Assembly: GCF_947331445.1 (NCBI RefSeq)
Contig: NZ_CAMZOG010000009.1
Location: forward strand, 1 to 64,000
Reading direction: 5' to 3'
Source: Parendozoicomonas sp. Alg238-R29
GTDB taxonomy: Bacteria; Pseudomonadota; Gammaproteobacteria; Pseudomonadales; Endozoicomonadaceae
DNA length: 64,000 bases
Shown here: positions 54,068 through 62,792 of the stretch, in pieces
How positions within the stretch are numbered: position 1 is the first letter of the stretch
Layout of the letters: every line of letters starts with the position of its first letter
Made by a program: the position numbers and the translations under genes
The notes under the pieces: generated by a model
The model's database searches: none
Told to the model about the DNA's origin: nothing
What the model saw: the letters and a program-made list of their open reading frames with translations, nothing else

Positions 54068-56914
54068 ATGAACACCGCTGTCACCGGCTTTTATAACGCT
54101 GTCAAAAACTCGATTCCAGAGGAGCGCCTGCTAACTGATGCGTCTCGGTTACTGGCATTTGGCACGGATGCCTCTTTTTATCGGCTTATTCCACAGCTGG
54201 TTGTTCTTGCCGAGAACGAGCAGGACATTCAGTTAATTCTTTCTGAAGCAGATCAACGACAGGTGCCAGTTACTTTTCGGGCAGCTGGTACAAGTTTATC
54301 AGGACAGGCCATTACAGACTCAGTGCTGGTTATTGCCAGTAAGGGATGGACAGGACATCAGCTTGTAAATGGTGGCAACAAAATCACTCTACAGGCCGGG
54401 GTCATTGGTTCGGAGGCGAACGCCATTCTCGCCCCATTGGGAAAAAAGATTGGTCCGGACCCAGCCTCTATCAACACATGCCGGATAGGGGGAATAGCAG
54501 CCAACAATGCCAGTGGTATGTGCTGTGGTGTGGCTCAAAACACTTACCATACATTAGACAGCATTCGTATGATCATGGCCGACGGCACCCTACTGGATAC
54601 GGGCAATGCCGATAACGTTGAGGCATTTCGCAACAGTCATGCAGCGCTGCTGGAAGATCTCACCAAACTGGCCGAAGGGGTTCGAAACAACACAGCACTG
54701 ACAGAAAAAATCAGACATAAATACCGCCTGAAAAATACTACGGGGCTGAGCATCAACGCCCTTGTGGATTTCAGAGACCCCGTGGATATTCTTGCCCATC
54801 TGATGGTGGGCTCTGAGGGAACCCTTGGCTTTATTTCTTCAGTAACCTACAACACGGTTCCGGATCATGCACACAAAGCATCGTCTCTGGTTGTTTTCCC
54901 CGATGTCGCAACCTGTTGCCGGGCCGTTACAGCACTGAAACCTGCACCGGTATCCTCTGTTGAACTGATGGACAGAAGAGCTATGGCCTCGGTCGAAGGC
55001 AAACCTGGATTGCCGGAGTTTATCAACTGTCAATTAGGCACTAATGCGTGTGCTTTGCTAGTAGAAACCCGTGCCGAAAACCAGAGCACTCTGCAGGAGC
55101 AGGTTACGGCCATTGAGCATATCATCGCAGGCTTCGAGGTTTTGGAGCGTGTGGCATTTACAGAGGTGGAGGCTGAATACTCAGCATTGTGGGCTATTCG
55201 TAAAGGGTTATTCCCCGCTGTTGGTGCAGTACGTCAGACAGGCACCACCGTTATTATTGAGGATGTTGCTTTTCCCGTTGAACAACTGACTGAAGGGGTT
55301 ATTCGTCTTCAGCAACTGTTCGATAAGTACCATTACAGTGAAGCCCTTATCTTTGGCCATGCTCTGGAGGGCAACCTCCACTTTGTATTTACCCAGGCAT
55401 TTAATTCTACGGAGGAGGTTGAACGCTATCGCCAATTTATGGATGACGTTGCCAAACTGGTTGCCGTGGAGTTTGGTGGCTCTCTGAAAGCAGAACATGG
55501 TACCGGTCGTAATATGGCGCCGTATGTTGAGCTGGAATGGGGCAGTGACGCCTATCAGTTAATGAAATCTGTCAAGCAGCTGTTTGACCAAAAAAACCTT
55601 CTGAACCCCGGTGTTATTCTTAATGACGATGAGAACGCTCATGTCACCAACTTAAAGCCTTTGCCGGCAGCCGATGAACTTATAGATAAGTGTATCGAAT
55701 GCGGTTTCTGCGAACCTGTTTGCCCATCTCAGGCTTTAACACTGACTCCCAGAAAACGTATCGTATTGTGGCGCGAAATCAGCAGACTTAAACGAGAAGG
55801 GCACTCTCCGGAGGAACTTCAGCGCTTACAGGAACTGGAAAGCGAATACGCTTGGCAAGGCATCGATACCTGTGCAGCGTGCGGTCTGTGTTCCACCCGC
55901 TGCCCAGTAGGAATCAATACCGGAAAGCTTACCCTCAAGCTGAGAGCAGACAAGAACAAAGGCTTCAACAGCACAGCCCAATGGGTGGGGGGACATTTTG
56001 GTGGAACGACTGCTGGCGTTCGCACAGCACTGAGAGTTGCTGATACAGCTCACAGCCTTCTTGGAACAAATGCTATGGCTGGAATATGCAGCACTGTGCA
56101 TAAGCTGTCTGGGCAACGTATTCCACTGTGGAACGATGCTATGCCGAAAGCAGCCAGTCAGGCACCATTGAAAGAAGATTCTTTGCCTGAAGTTCAAGGG
56201 CAAAAGACAGTTGTCTATTTTCCCAGTTGCGCCAGTCGTAATATGGCACCTTCCCGGATGGACTTTGAACAGGAACCACAGGCCAAAGTCGTAAAACGTT
56301 TACTGGAAAAAGCTGGCTACAGGGTTGTTATACCAAAGTCTGTTTCCAGTCTTTGCTGTGGTCAGCCTTTTGCTTCCAAAGGACAGCCAGATGCAGCAAG
56401 AAGTAAAGCTGACGAATTACACCAGATACTCTGGGAGGCCAGCAGACATGGTGAGTGGCCGGTTATCTCCGACACCAGCAGCTGCACTGGACAGCAACGA
56501 AACGAAGACGGTGCCAGAGGTTTACAAGTTTATGACATTGTTGAGTTTGCATACGAACACCTTTTGGGTGAGTTGAACATTCAGCAGTGTGATGAACCTG
56601 TGATGGTTCATATTCCCTGCAGCCTCCAGAAGCTGGGGGGGGCAGAGAAAATCAAAGCCATTGTCAGCCGCTGTACGTCACAAATGGTTATACCAACAGA
56701 CATCACCTGCTGCGGCTTCGCTGGGGATAAAGGATTTACCACGCCAGAACTGAATGCGAGCGCCTTGGCACCTCTCAACGATCAGGTACCCGAGAATTGT
56801 CGTGAAGGTGTTTCTTCCAACCGTACCTGTGAGATTGGCTTAAGTCACCACAGCGGTGTGCCCTATCACTCTGTGGCTTATTTGCTGGATCGCTGTGTGC
56901 AATATGAGGATTAA
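54068..56914 (+). CDS. FAD/Fe-S D-lactate dehydrogenase (Dld-II type)
   Basis: This 948-residue membrane-associated enzyme has an N-terminal FAD_binding_4 domain (RAAGTSLSGQA, GGIAANNASGM), a C-terminal FAD-oxidase domain ending GGSLKAEHGTGRNMAP, two ferredoxin motifs (CIECGFCEPVCPS, CAACGLCSTRCPV) and two CCG domains (CCGQPFASKG, CCGFAGDKGF). This architecture is that of Dld-II of Shewanella and PA4772 of Pseudomonas. It oxidises D-lactate to pyruvate. AGAGAG precedes the ATG. As last gene of the module it complements the L-specific LldEFG. Confidence 0.93.
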   Translation: MNTAVTGFYNAVKNSIPEERLLTDASRLLAFGTDASFYRLIPQLVVLAENEQDIQLILSEADQRQVPVTFRAAGTSLSGQAITDSVLVIASKGWTGHQLVNGGNKITLQAGVIGSEANAILAPLGKKIGPDPASINTCRIGGIAANNASGMCCGVAQNTYHTLDSIRMIMADGTLLDTGNADNVEAFRNSHAALLEDLTKLAEGVRNNTALTEKIRHKYRLKNTTGLSINALVDFRDPVDILAHLMVGSEGTLGFISSVTYNTVPDHAHKASSLVVFPDVATCCRAVTALKPAPVSSVELMDRRAMASVEGKPGLPEFINCQLGTNACALLVETRAENQSTLQEQVTAIEHIIAGFEVLERVAFTEVEAEYSALWAIRKGLFPAVGAVRQTGTTVIIEDVAFPVEQLTEGVIRLQQLFDKYHYSEALIFGHALEGNLHFVFTQAFNSTEEVERYRQFMDDVAKLVAVEFGGSLKAEHGTGRNMAPYVELEWGSDAYQLMKSVKQLFDQKNLLNPGVILNDDENAHVTNLKPLPAADELIDKCIECGFCEPVCPSQALTLTPRKRIVLWREISRLKREGHSPEELQRLQELESEYAWQGIDTCAACGLCSTRCPVGINTGKLTLKLRADKNKGFNSTAQWVGGHFGGTTAGVRTALRVADTAHSLLGTNAMAGICSTVHKLSGQRIPLWNDAMPKAASQAPLKEDSLPEVQGQKTVVYFPSCASRNMAPSRMDFEQEPQAKVVKRLLEKAGYRVVIPKSVSSLCCGQPFASKGQPDAARSKADELHQILWEASRHGEWPVISDTSSCTGQQRNEDGARGLQVYDIVEFAYEHLLGELNIQQCDEPVMVHIPCSLQKLGGAEKIKAIVSRCTSQMVIPTDITCCGFAGDKGFTTPELNASALAPLNDQVPENCREGVSSNRTCEIGLSHHSGVPYHSVAYLLDRCVQYED

Positions 56915-57067
56915 ACCTGCAAAAATGCTTTCATTGAAATAAAAAACATATATTGAAACGTTGACAGACAGCTTGTGAACGGTAAAGCAGCTTCAACACC
57001 ATAACCAAGTTTGCTACCGTTCACGGGCGCTCAAACGCACCTGATAAAAATCAAAACGGATGTTTCA

Positions 57068-57559
57068 ATGAAAAAGCTGTTTTTAGCTTCTGCTATTGCT
57101 TCTACTCTCTTTATTACTGGCTGTGCCTCTATTGTTAGTGAAAGCAACTACCCGGTTTCTCTGAAAAGTACACCATCCAACGCCACATTTTCTGTTACTG
57201 CTGATAATGGAGTCGTTGTACATAGTGGGCAAACACCTGCCACAGTTTTCTTAAACAGCGGTAGTGGGTTCTTTTCTGGGGCCAAATACACAATCACTTT
57301 TGAGAAGCCCGGTCATGAACCGACTGTCATTACTGTAGATTCACAAATTGATGGCTGGTACTGGGGCAACCTTCTGATTGGCGGCATCATCGGGATGCTT
57401 ATCGTAGACCCTGTAACGGGAGCGATGTGGAAACTGCCAGAATCTGCCTCTGCACAGTTGAATCAAAATATTGCAGGGAACACTGATAATCCCCAGCTGC
57501 AGGTTGTTACTATTGATCAAGTACCTGAGAGTATGAAAGGCCAGTTGTTGAAACTGTAA
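57068..57559 (+). CDS. Lipoprotein of unknown function
   Basis: MKKLFLASAIASTLFITGC is a lipoprotein signal with the lipobox ITGC; C19 would be lipidated. The mature part (about 145 residues) contains SLKSTPSNATFSVTADNGVV and GQTPATVFL, a PEGA-like beta fold, then a hydrophobic glycine-rich segment (LLIGGIIGMLIVDPVTGAMW). The frame is open upstream to 57011, but this ATG follows the signal-peptide logic. It stands alone between dld and the convergent acyl-CoA synthetase. Function unknown. Confidence 0.85.
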   Translation: MKKLFLASAIASTLFITGCASIVSESNYPVSLKSTPSNATFSVTADNGVVVHSGQTPATVFLNSGSGFFSGAKYTITFEKPGHEPTVITVDSQIDGWYWGNLLIGGIIGMLIVDPVTGAMWKLPESASAQLNQNIAGNTDNPQLQVVTIDQVPESMKGQLLKL

Positions 57560-57572
57560 AATCTGCCACACA

Positions 57573-57597
57573 CTGCCTTGACCAAAAGCCAAGGCAG
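57573..57597. terminator. Hairpin between convergent lipoprotein and acyl-CoA synthetase genes
   Basis: CTGCCTTG and CAAGGCAG form a perfect 8-bp stem around a 9-nt loop, between the two stop codons. Probably serves both genes. Confidence 0.65.
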
Positions 57598-57609
57598 TTC
57601 TCTGGGAAA

Positions 57610-59280
57610 TTAATCCCATACCACCATTTCCTGAACAATCGCACGGCTTTCAATCCAGCCTTTGTAATGCTGCTCTAATTGATGACGTTTAATCTTCATA
57701 GTGGGTGTTACCAACCCGTTATCAACTGTCCACTGCTCACGAGTTATATACACTTTGCCAATTCGTTCGTGGGGCATCAGGTTATCGTTCACCTGCTCAA
57801 CTTCAGTTTCTAATTCCTGCTGCAGCAAACCTTTCTCCAATAGCTGCCCGGAATCAGACAAGCTGACAACAAGAACCGGAGAAATCATATCCTGCCCCAT
57901 CAGACAGAGCTGCTCGATAGCATTGTGAGTAGATAAGCGATCTTCAATAGGTACCGGGGCAACAAATTTACCTTTACTGGTTTTAAAGTGATCCTTGATA
58001 CGGCCAGTTAAGAAAAGACTGCCGTCGTCGTCAATATGACCAACATCCCCGGTACAGTACCAACCATCTTTTAAAACTTCAGATGTTTTCTCCGGCTCCC
58101 GATAGTAGCCCCGCATAACGGCAGGGCTGCGGAACATAACCTCTCCCTGCTCATTAAATTTTATCTCGCAACCCGGCATGGTTGTGCCAACGGAACCAAA
58201 TAAAGGTTTACCTCCCTGGGAGAAAGTTCCGTAGGCAAGGTTCTCAGTCATTCCATAACCTTCGCGAATATCCAGTCCCAAACGGCTGAACCATTGCAGC
58301 AGGTCTTTTGGAATTGAAGCCGCACCGGAAAGGCAGATACGCGCTTTATCCAGCCCCAAACCTTTCAGTATCTGCTTTGAAAGTAATTGCGACAGAACAG
58401 GAATTCGCAAAATCATCCGCAGTCGTTTAGGAGGGATTTTCTCTTCAATACCCATCTTAAACTTCTGCCACAAACGAGGTACCGAGAAGAACAGAGTTGG
58501 TCTGGTATTCTTCAGATCATCCAGAAAGGTGTCTATGTTTTCTGCAAAATGAACTCTGGCACCGGAGTAAATACTGGCCATCTCCACTATAACTCGTTCA
58601 GCTGCATGGGAAAGAGGCAGATATGAGAGATAGCGATCTCTTGAATCGACATTAAAAACTTTCACTACACGGGAACAAACAAAAGCCACTCCGCCATAAG
58701 TGTGCATCACACCTTTGGGATTGCCAGTTGTGCCTGAGGTATACATTAGAGTGAAGACTTGCTCTGGGCCGGGGCGGGGGCTGTCTTTGTAGGGAGTGCC
58801 GGTAGTTAGTATCTCATCAAGACTGAAATCTGTTTCCAGTGCACAACCACTCATACCAATGGTATGACACGTTTCGATCAACGCCTGCTGCAACCACTCT
58901 GGTTGATCCAGGCGACCAGCGAAAATCAGCTTTATATCCCCATGCTCAATAATGTAACGAAGATCGTCTGGCGATTGCCCAGGATAAAGCGGAACACTGA
59001 TATGACCGCTCATCATTATGGCCATATCAGCAATCAACCATTCAGCACAGTTTTTCGCCTGAATACCTATACGACTACCAGCTGGTAAATGTCGGGATTT
59101 AATCCAACCCGTAACAATTCGCACCTGCTTGGCAAATGTTTTCCACGTGTAATCTTTCCACTTTCTATTGACTGGCTGGCGCAGATAGATCTGCTCTGGG
59201 TGATTCTGTTCCCAGTAATAGAGCATATCCAGAGGTGTTGTGGTCAGCCCGGAGAGGGGAGCACTCTTTGCTGCCATAAT
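57610..59280 (-). CDS. AMP-binding long-chain acyl-CoA synthetase
   Basis: Adenylate-forming enzyme: P-loop LMYTSGTTGNPKGVMHTYGG, the GYGMTEN motif, and YCTGDVGHIDDDGSLFLTGR with the KGKFVAPVPIED lysine region. It would activate a fatty acid to its CoA ester via an acyl-AMP; chain length is not readable, but similarity to FadD15-type enzymes fits long chains. MAAKSAPLSGLTTTPLDMLY is taken as the start, giving 557 residues; an in-frame extension of 44 codons overlaps the divergent AraC gene and looks non-coding. Divergent from the regulator, implying shared control. Confidence 0.9.
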   Translation of the reverse strand: MMAAKSAPLSGLTTTPLDMLYYWEQNHPEQIYLRQPVNRKWKDYTWKTFAKQVRIVTGWIKSRHLPAGSRIGIQAKNCAEWLIADMAIMMSGHISVPLYPGQSPDDLRYIIEHGDIKLIFAGRLDQPEWLQQALIETCHTIGMSGCALETDFSLDEILTTGTPYKDSPRPGPEQVFTLMYTSGTTGNPKGVMHTYGGVAFVCSRVVKVFNVDSRDRYLSYLPLSHAAERVIVEMASIYSGARVHFAENIDTFLDDLKNTRPTLFFSVPRLWQKFKMGIEEKIPPKRLRMILRIPVLSQLLSKQILKGLGLDKARICLSGAASIPKDLLQWFSRLGLDIREGYGMTENLAYGTFSQGGKPLFGSVGTTMPGCEIKFNEQGEVMFRSPAVMRGYYREPEKTSEVLKDGWYCTGDVGHIDDDGSLFLTGRIKDHFKTSKGKFVAPVPIEDRLSTHNAIEQLCLMGQDMISPVLVVSLSDSGQLLEKGLLQQELETEVEQVNDNLMPHERIGKVYITREQWTVDNGLVTPTMKIKRHQLEQHYKGWIESRAIVQEMVVWD

Positions 59281-59416
59281 GAAAGTCCATTTATTATTTT
59301 TATTTTCTTCAGTACAACACAATAAAAGCTGATAGCCAATAGAAGGGTTTTGGTTGCTTGCAGGGGCCAGCGGTGGAACAATCCCCTCCACTCGGGAAAA
59401 CAATAAAGCCACACCG

Positions 59417-60442
59417 ATGAAAGATGAAAGGCCGACCAGAACGATAGCCAGTATTTTTGTTCGCTCCTGTCTCGCCGGATATGAAAGCCGAAAAGGTAGT
59501 AGTGTTGCTTTACTGGATCAGGCAGGTATTGATCCTGACATTCTCACCAATGCCGAGTTAAGAGCAGATCCAGAGGCTTACAGCAGACTTATTCAATTAA
59601 TCTGTATTGGGCTGGAAGACGAGTTCTTTGGTCTATCCGGGCACTCAGCTCCCACAGGTGCTTTCAACATGATGGCTCGGGCATGCATTACCAGTGCCAC
59701 TCTTGGTGATGCTCTGCGCCGCTGTTTTAAATTTTTCTCCATGGTTACTCCCAGTATGCATTTCAGCCTTTCCTGTCAGGGAGAGGAAGCAAGAATTGCG
59801 ATTGAACATATTGATAAAGGGGGGCTGGACGACCACTTCCTTATAGAATCGCTAATGATTTGCCTGGTGCGCTGGAGCAGCTGGCTTATTGGCCGTCACC
59901 TGTTACTTAACCGGGTTGATTTCTGCCACGCAGAGCCAAGGGATATTGATGAGTACAGCCTTATGTTTCCCTGCGCCCGCAACTATAAACAGCCAGTTAA
60001 TTTGATAGTGTTTGGCTCGCGGTACTTATCTATGCCTGTTGTACAGGATGCCCGCAGTCTAAATGAATTCCTTTCGGAAGTTCCTGGTAATCTTCTAACC
60101 CGTTATCGCCATGATGATAGCCTTTCTGCCCGCATCCGCCGCCGTTTAGCCAATACCCGTTATGAAGAGCTGCCTTCTTTTGAAGATATTGCCAGTGGTC
60201 TGAATATGTCGACCCAAACCCTGCGCCGACGTCTGAAAGGTGAAGGTAACTCTTACCGAGAAATTAAAGACAGCATTCGCCGGGATATTGCCGTTTACCA
60301 TCTCCTGCGCCAGGACATGTCGATTAATGAAATTGCTGAACTGACAGGTTTTGCTGAACCAAGCACTTTCCACCGCGCTTTTAAAAAGTGGACTGGGTTA
60401 ACACCAGGCGCCTGGCGGGAAGAGCGAGTGACAGCTGAATAA
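59417..60442 (+). CDS. AraC-family regulator with arabinose-binding-like domain
   Basis: The N-terminal 200 residues match the PF12625-type ligand domain (AYSRLIQLICIGLEDEFFGL, GAFNMMARACITS), and the C-terminus is an AraC HTH (FEDIASGLNMSTQTLRRRLK, INEIAELTGFAEPSTFHRAF). About 341 residues from MKDERPTRT; an upstream in-frame ATG exists but lies in the shared promoter region. Homologues of this architecture often sit beside lipid or amino-acid catabolic genes. Divergent from the acyl-CoA synthetase, so it likely controls it. Confidence 0.88.
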   Translation: MKDERPTRTIASIFVRSCLAGYESRKGSSVALLDQAGIDPDILTNAELRADPEAYSRLIQLICIGLEDEFFGLSGHSAPTGAFNMMARACITSATLGDALRRCFKFFSMVTPSMHFSLSCQGEEARIAIEHIDKGGLDDHFLIESLMICLVRWSSWLIGRHLLLNRVDFCHAEPRDIDEYSLMFPCARNYKQPVNLIVFGSRYLSMPVVQDARSLNEFLSEVPGNLLTRYRHDDSLSARIRRRLANTRYEELPSFEDIASGLNMSTQTLRRRLKGEGNSYREIKDSIRRDIAVYHLLRQDMSINEIAELTGFAEPSTFHRAFKKWTGLTPGAWREERVTAE

Positions 60443-60594
60443 CGAGTCAGCACAGACATAATTTTCCATTTCCGCATAACCATTTGATTACTATGGCAAT
60501 GACTCTATGTCATAAAATTTGTCATGGGTGATAGCCTTCCCTTTTGAGTAATTTCACAGGTAAACTGAAAAAACTCAACGGAGGGGAGAGTGCC

Positions 60595-61080
60595 ATGATT
60601 AATAAGAAAAGCCCCAGCTCGGAAAACGGAGTTTACCGACATAAGGACTTGCTCAATCGGTTTCGGGACTCAAGGCAAACTCCCAAAGAGTTTATTAGTC
60701 AGTGTTTGCAAAACGGTATGGTGTCCGGTGCCGACGCCCTTGAACTGATGTCTGTACTCAAATCTAAAATCACAACCCGCTCTTTTACTTTGGCGGATTT
60801 GACTGATGAAGACCACTTTCGCCATGGCTTGTATGAAACCACATTGGAAGACAGTGAAAACAACCCTGTTTTCGTAATCCAGTTTGACCAAAAACTGACA
60901 GAACACGCCAAAGAAATTCAAGAGTTGTTGGAAGGCTTTTCAAGAGACGTGGCAGAACTCGTAAGTGAGAGCGAAAACGAAGACCTGCAAGATATAGACG
61001 AAGTTGATGTATGTTGCTCACGGGAAGAAGCAATGGAAACGATTCTTGAGAGTCTTTCTGGAGATGCTGTTCGTCATTAA
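60595..61080 (+). CDS. Acidic hypothetical protein (161 aa)
   Basis: I do not recognise this protein. The ATG (MINKKSPSS) is preceded by GGAGGGGAG at ideal spacing, so I prefer it to an upstream TTG. The N-terminus is basic and polar; the second half is strongly acidic (SESENEDLQDIDEVDVCCSR). No signal peptide or membrane span. It is preceded by a regulator on the same strand and followed by its own terminator, so it seems to be an independent unit. Confidence 0.7.
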   Translation: MINKKSPSSENGVYRHKDLLNRFRDSRQTPKEFISQCLQNGMVSGADALELMSVLKSKITTRSFTLADLTDEDHFRHGLYETTLEDSENNPVFVIQFDQKLTEHAKEIQELLEGFSRDVAELVSESENEDLQDIDEVDVCCSREEAMETILESLSGDAVRH

Positions 61081-61109
61081 ATAGAACTCCGATACTCCGA
61101 TAATTCCAT

Positions 61110-61145
61110 AAGCCACAACGCCAGAACAGGGTTGTGGCTTTTTTA
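61110..61145 (+). terminator. Rho-independent terminator of the acidic protein gene
   Basis: AAGCCACAAC and GTTGTGGCTT form a perfect 10-bp stem around an 11-nt loop, followed by TTTT. It lies 29 bp after the stop codon. Confidence 0.9.
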
Positions 61146-61203
61146 TGGCCTCGCCGTATCAGGCAGCGAAAAACAGAGTCGCTGTACTCATAGCGAATGG
61201 GTA

Positions 61204-61470
61204 AGGCTCTGTTCAGCCCAGATAACGATATGAATACACACCGCCGGAGGAGAGCAGCAAAGTTACTTTCAAGACGTTTGTAAAGCTGGCATTGGGCAGG
61301 CTGAGACTCTTCCAGAAGGGCTGATCGTAAAACACGCATCTGGCGGGAACGGAGGGTGGTCACGGTTTCCATAAACTGACAAAACCGGTGTCGTTCGTGG
61401 TGATCTCCAGTCAACACGTTTGGGTGGAAGGAGTTTATACGACTACCAACTAATATGCCGAACAGAGCCT
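61204..61470. mobile_element. 267-bp MITE-like element
   Basis: AGGCTCTGTTC (61204-61214) and its exact complement GAACAGAGCCT (61460-61470) bound 267 bp; pairing extends with one mismatch to 14 bp (AGGCTCTGTTCRGC). Inside, the minus strand is open across most of the element and reads VLTGDHHERHRFCQF...VTTLRSRQMRVLRSA, natural-looking but unrecognised, with no good start. No clear target duplication. It lies in the gap between the acidic-protein terminator and the thiolase gene, which otherwise holds nothing but the thiolase leader. Confidence 0.5.
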
Positions 61471-61572
61471 AACTGTGGTTTGTTAGGCCACAGCCTCTGT
61501 CTGCTTTGGTCATTGTGACTTTACCTGTCTCCGCTATGTTGTAGGGCACTATTTATGGAGGGGGAACGATCA

Positions 61573-62778
61573 GTGAGCGAAGCTTATATTTACGACGCCA
61601 TTCGCACGCCTCGCGGCCGTGGCAAAAAAACCGGTGCACTGCACGAAGTAAAGCCTATCACTCTGGTAGCCAATCTTTTAAAAACGCTGCAAGAACGCAA
61701 CGGCTTTGATACAGCCGATGTGGATGACATTGTACTTGGCTGTGTTACAGCTGTCGGCGATATGGGTGCAGACATTGCTAAAACAGCCGCACTGGCCGCT
61801 GATTGGAAAGATGATGTGGGCGGTGTCACTCTGAATCGGTTCTGCGCATCAGGCTCGGAAGCTGTGAACCTAGCGGCTATGAAGATTCGCTCTGGCTGGG
61901 AAAACCTGGTTGTTGCCGGTGGTGTTGAATCCATGTCCCGTGTCCCAATGGGCAGTGATGGCGGCCCTTGGGCAATGGATCCTGAAACCAACCTGAATAC
62001 TGGTTTTATGCCTCAGGGAATTGGTGCCGATTTGATTGCAACCCTGGCTGATTTCAGTCGTACAGATGTTGATGAATATGCCGTAAATTCTCACCGTAAA
62101 GCTGCAGCTGCTTGGGAAAAGGGGGCATTTGATAAATCTATTATTCCCGTTAAGGATGCGAACGGCATTACCATTCTTGAGAAAGATGAACTAGTACGAG
62201 CAGATTCCAGCGTGGAAGCCCTGTCAGGGCTAAGACCATCTTTCCAAATGATGGGCGAGATGGCCTTTAATAGTGTGGCGCGCGAAAAGTACCCACAGGT
62301 TGAGACAATTAACCATGTTCATCATGCTGGTAATTCTTCCGGTATTGTTGATGGCGCAACTGTGCTTCTACTGGGCAGTGAAGAAGCTGGCAAAAAAATG
62401 GGCATCAAACCCCGTGGCAAAGTTGTTTCCACCGCCGTTGTCGGCACAGATCCAACCATAATGCTGACCGGCCCGGCCCCTGCCACAGTAAAAGCTTTGG
62501 ATCTTGCAGGTCTGTCTATTGATGACATTGACCTGTTTGAAGTCAATGAAGCTTTTGCTTCTGTTGTTATGCGCTTCCAGAAAGAAACAGGCGCTCCCTG
62601 GGAAAAAATCAACGTAAACGGTGGTTCTATCGCAATGGGGCATCCTCTCGGCGCGACAGGCGCCATGTTGGTGGGTACTGTTCTGGACGAGCTTGAAGCT
62701 CGCCAGCAGCGTTATGGCCTGGTCACCCTCTGCGTGGGTGGTGGCATGGGTATCGCAACCATCATTGAGCGCGTGTAA
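61573..62778 (+). CDS. Acetyl-CoA C-acyltransferase (thiolase) of beta-oxidation
   Basis: Thiolase that cleaves 3-ketoacyl-CoA to acetyl-CoA and a shortened acyl-CoA. Catalytic C91 ([11 protein letters not shown]), the EVNEAFA block, H357 in [15 protein letters not shown] and C387 in [10 protein letters not shown] are all present. The GTG start ([15 protein letters not shown]) has GGAGGGGG upstream and matches family N-termini; an ATG six codons earlier overlaps that ribosome-binding site. 401 residues. The next gene starts 14 bp later, forming a thiolase/hydratase-dehydrogenase operon. Confidence 0.92.
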   Translation: MSEAYIYDAIRTPRGRGKKTGALHEVKPITLVANLLKTLQERNGFDTADVDDIVLGCVTAVGDMGADIAKTAALAADWKDDVGGVTLNRFCASGSEAVNLAAMKIRSGWENLVVAGGVESMSRVPMGSDGGPWAMDPETNLNTGFMPQGIGADLIATLADFSRTDVDEYAVNSHRKAAAAWEKGAFDKSIIPVKDANGITILEKDELVRADSSVEALSGLRPSFQMMGEMAFNSVAREKYPQVETINHVHHAGNSSGIVDGATVLLLGSEEAGKKMGIKPRGKVVSTAVVGTDPTIMLTGPAPATVKALDLAGLSIDDIDLFEVNEAFASVVMRFQKETGAPWEKINVNGGSIAMGHPLGATGAMLVGTVLDELEARQQRYGLVTLCVGGGMGIATIIERV

Positions 62779-62792
62779 GGGAGGGATACAAC

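Noticed and set aside
60785-61417. 210-codon minus-strand frame spanning the acidic-protein gene end
   Set aside because: It crosses a strong terminator and lies antisense to a better gene; only the part inside the MITE-like element may be a relic.
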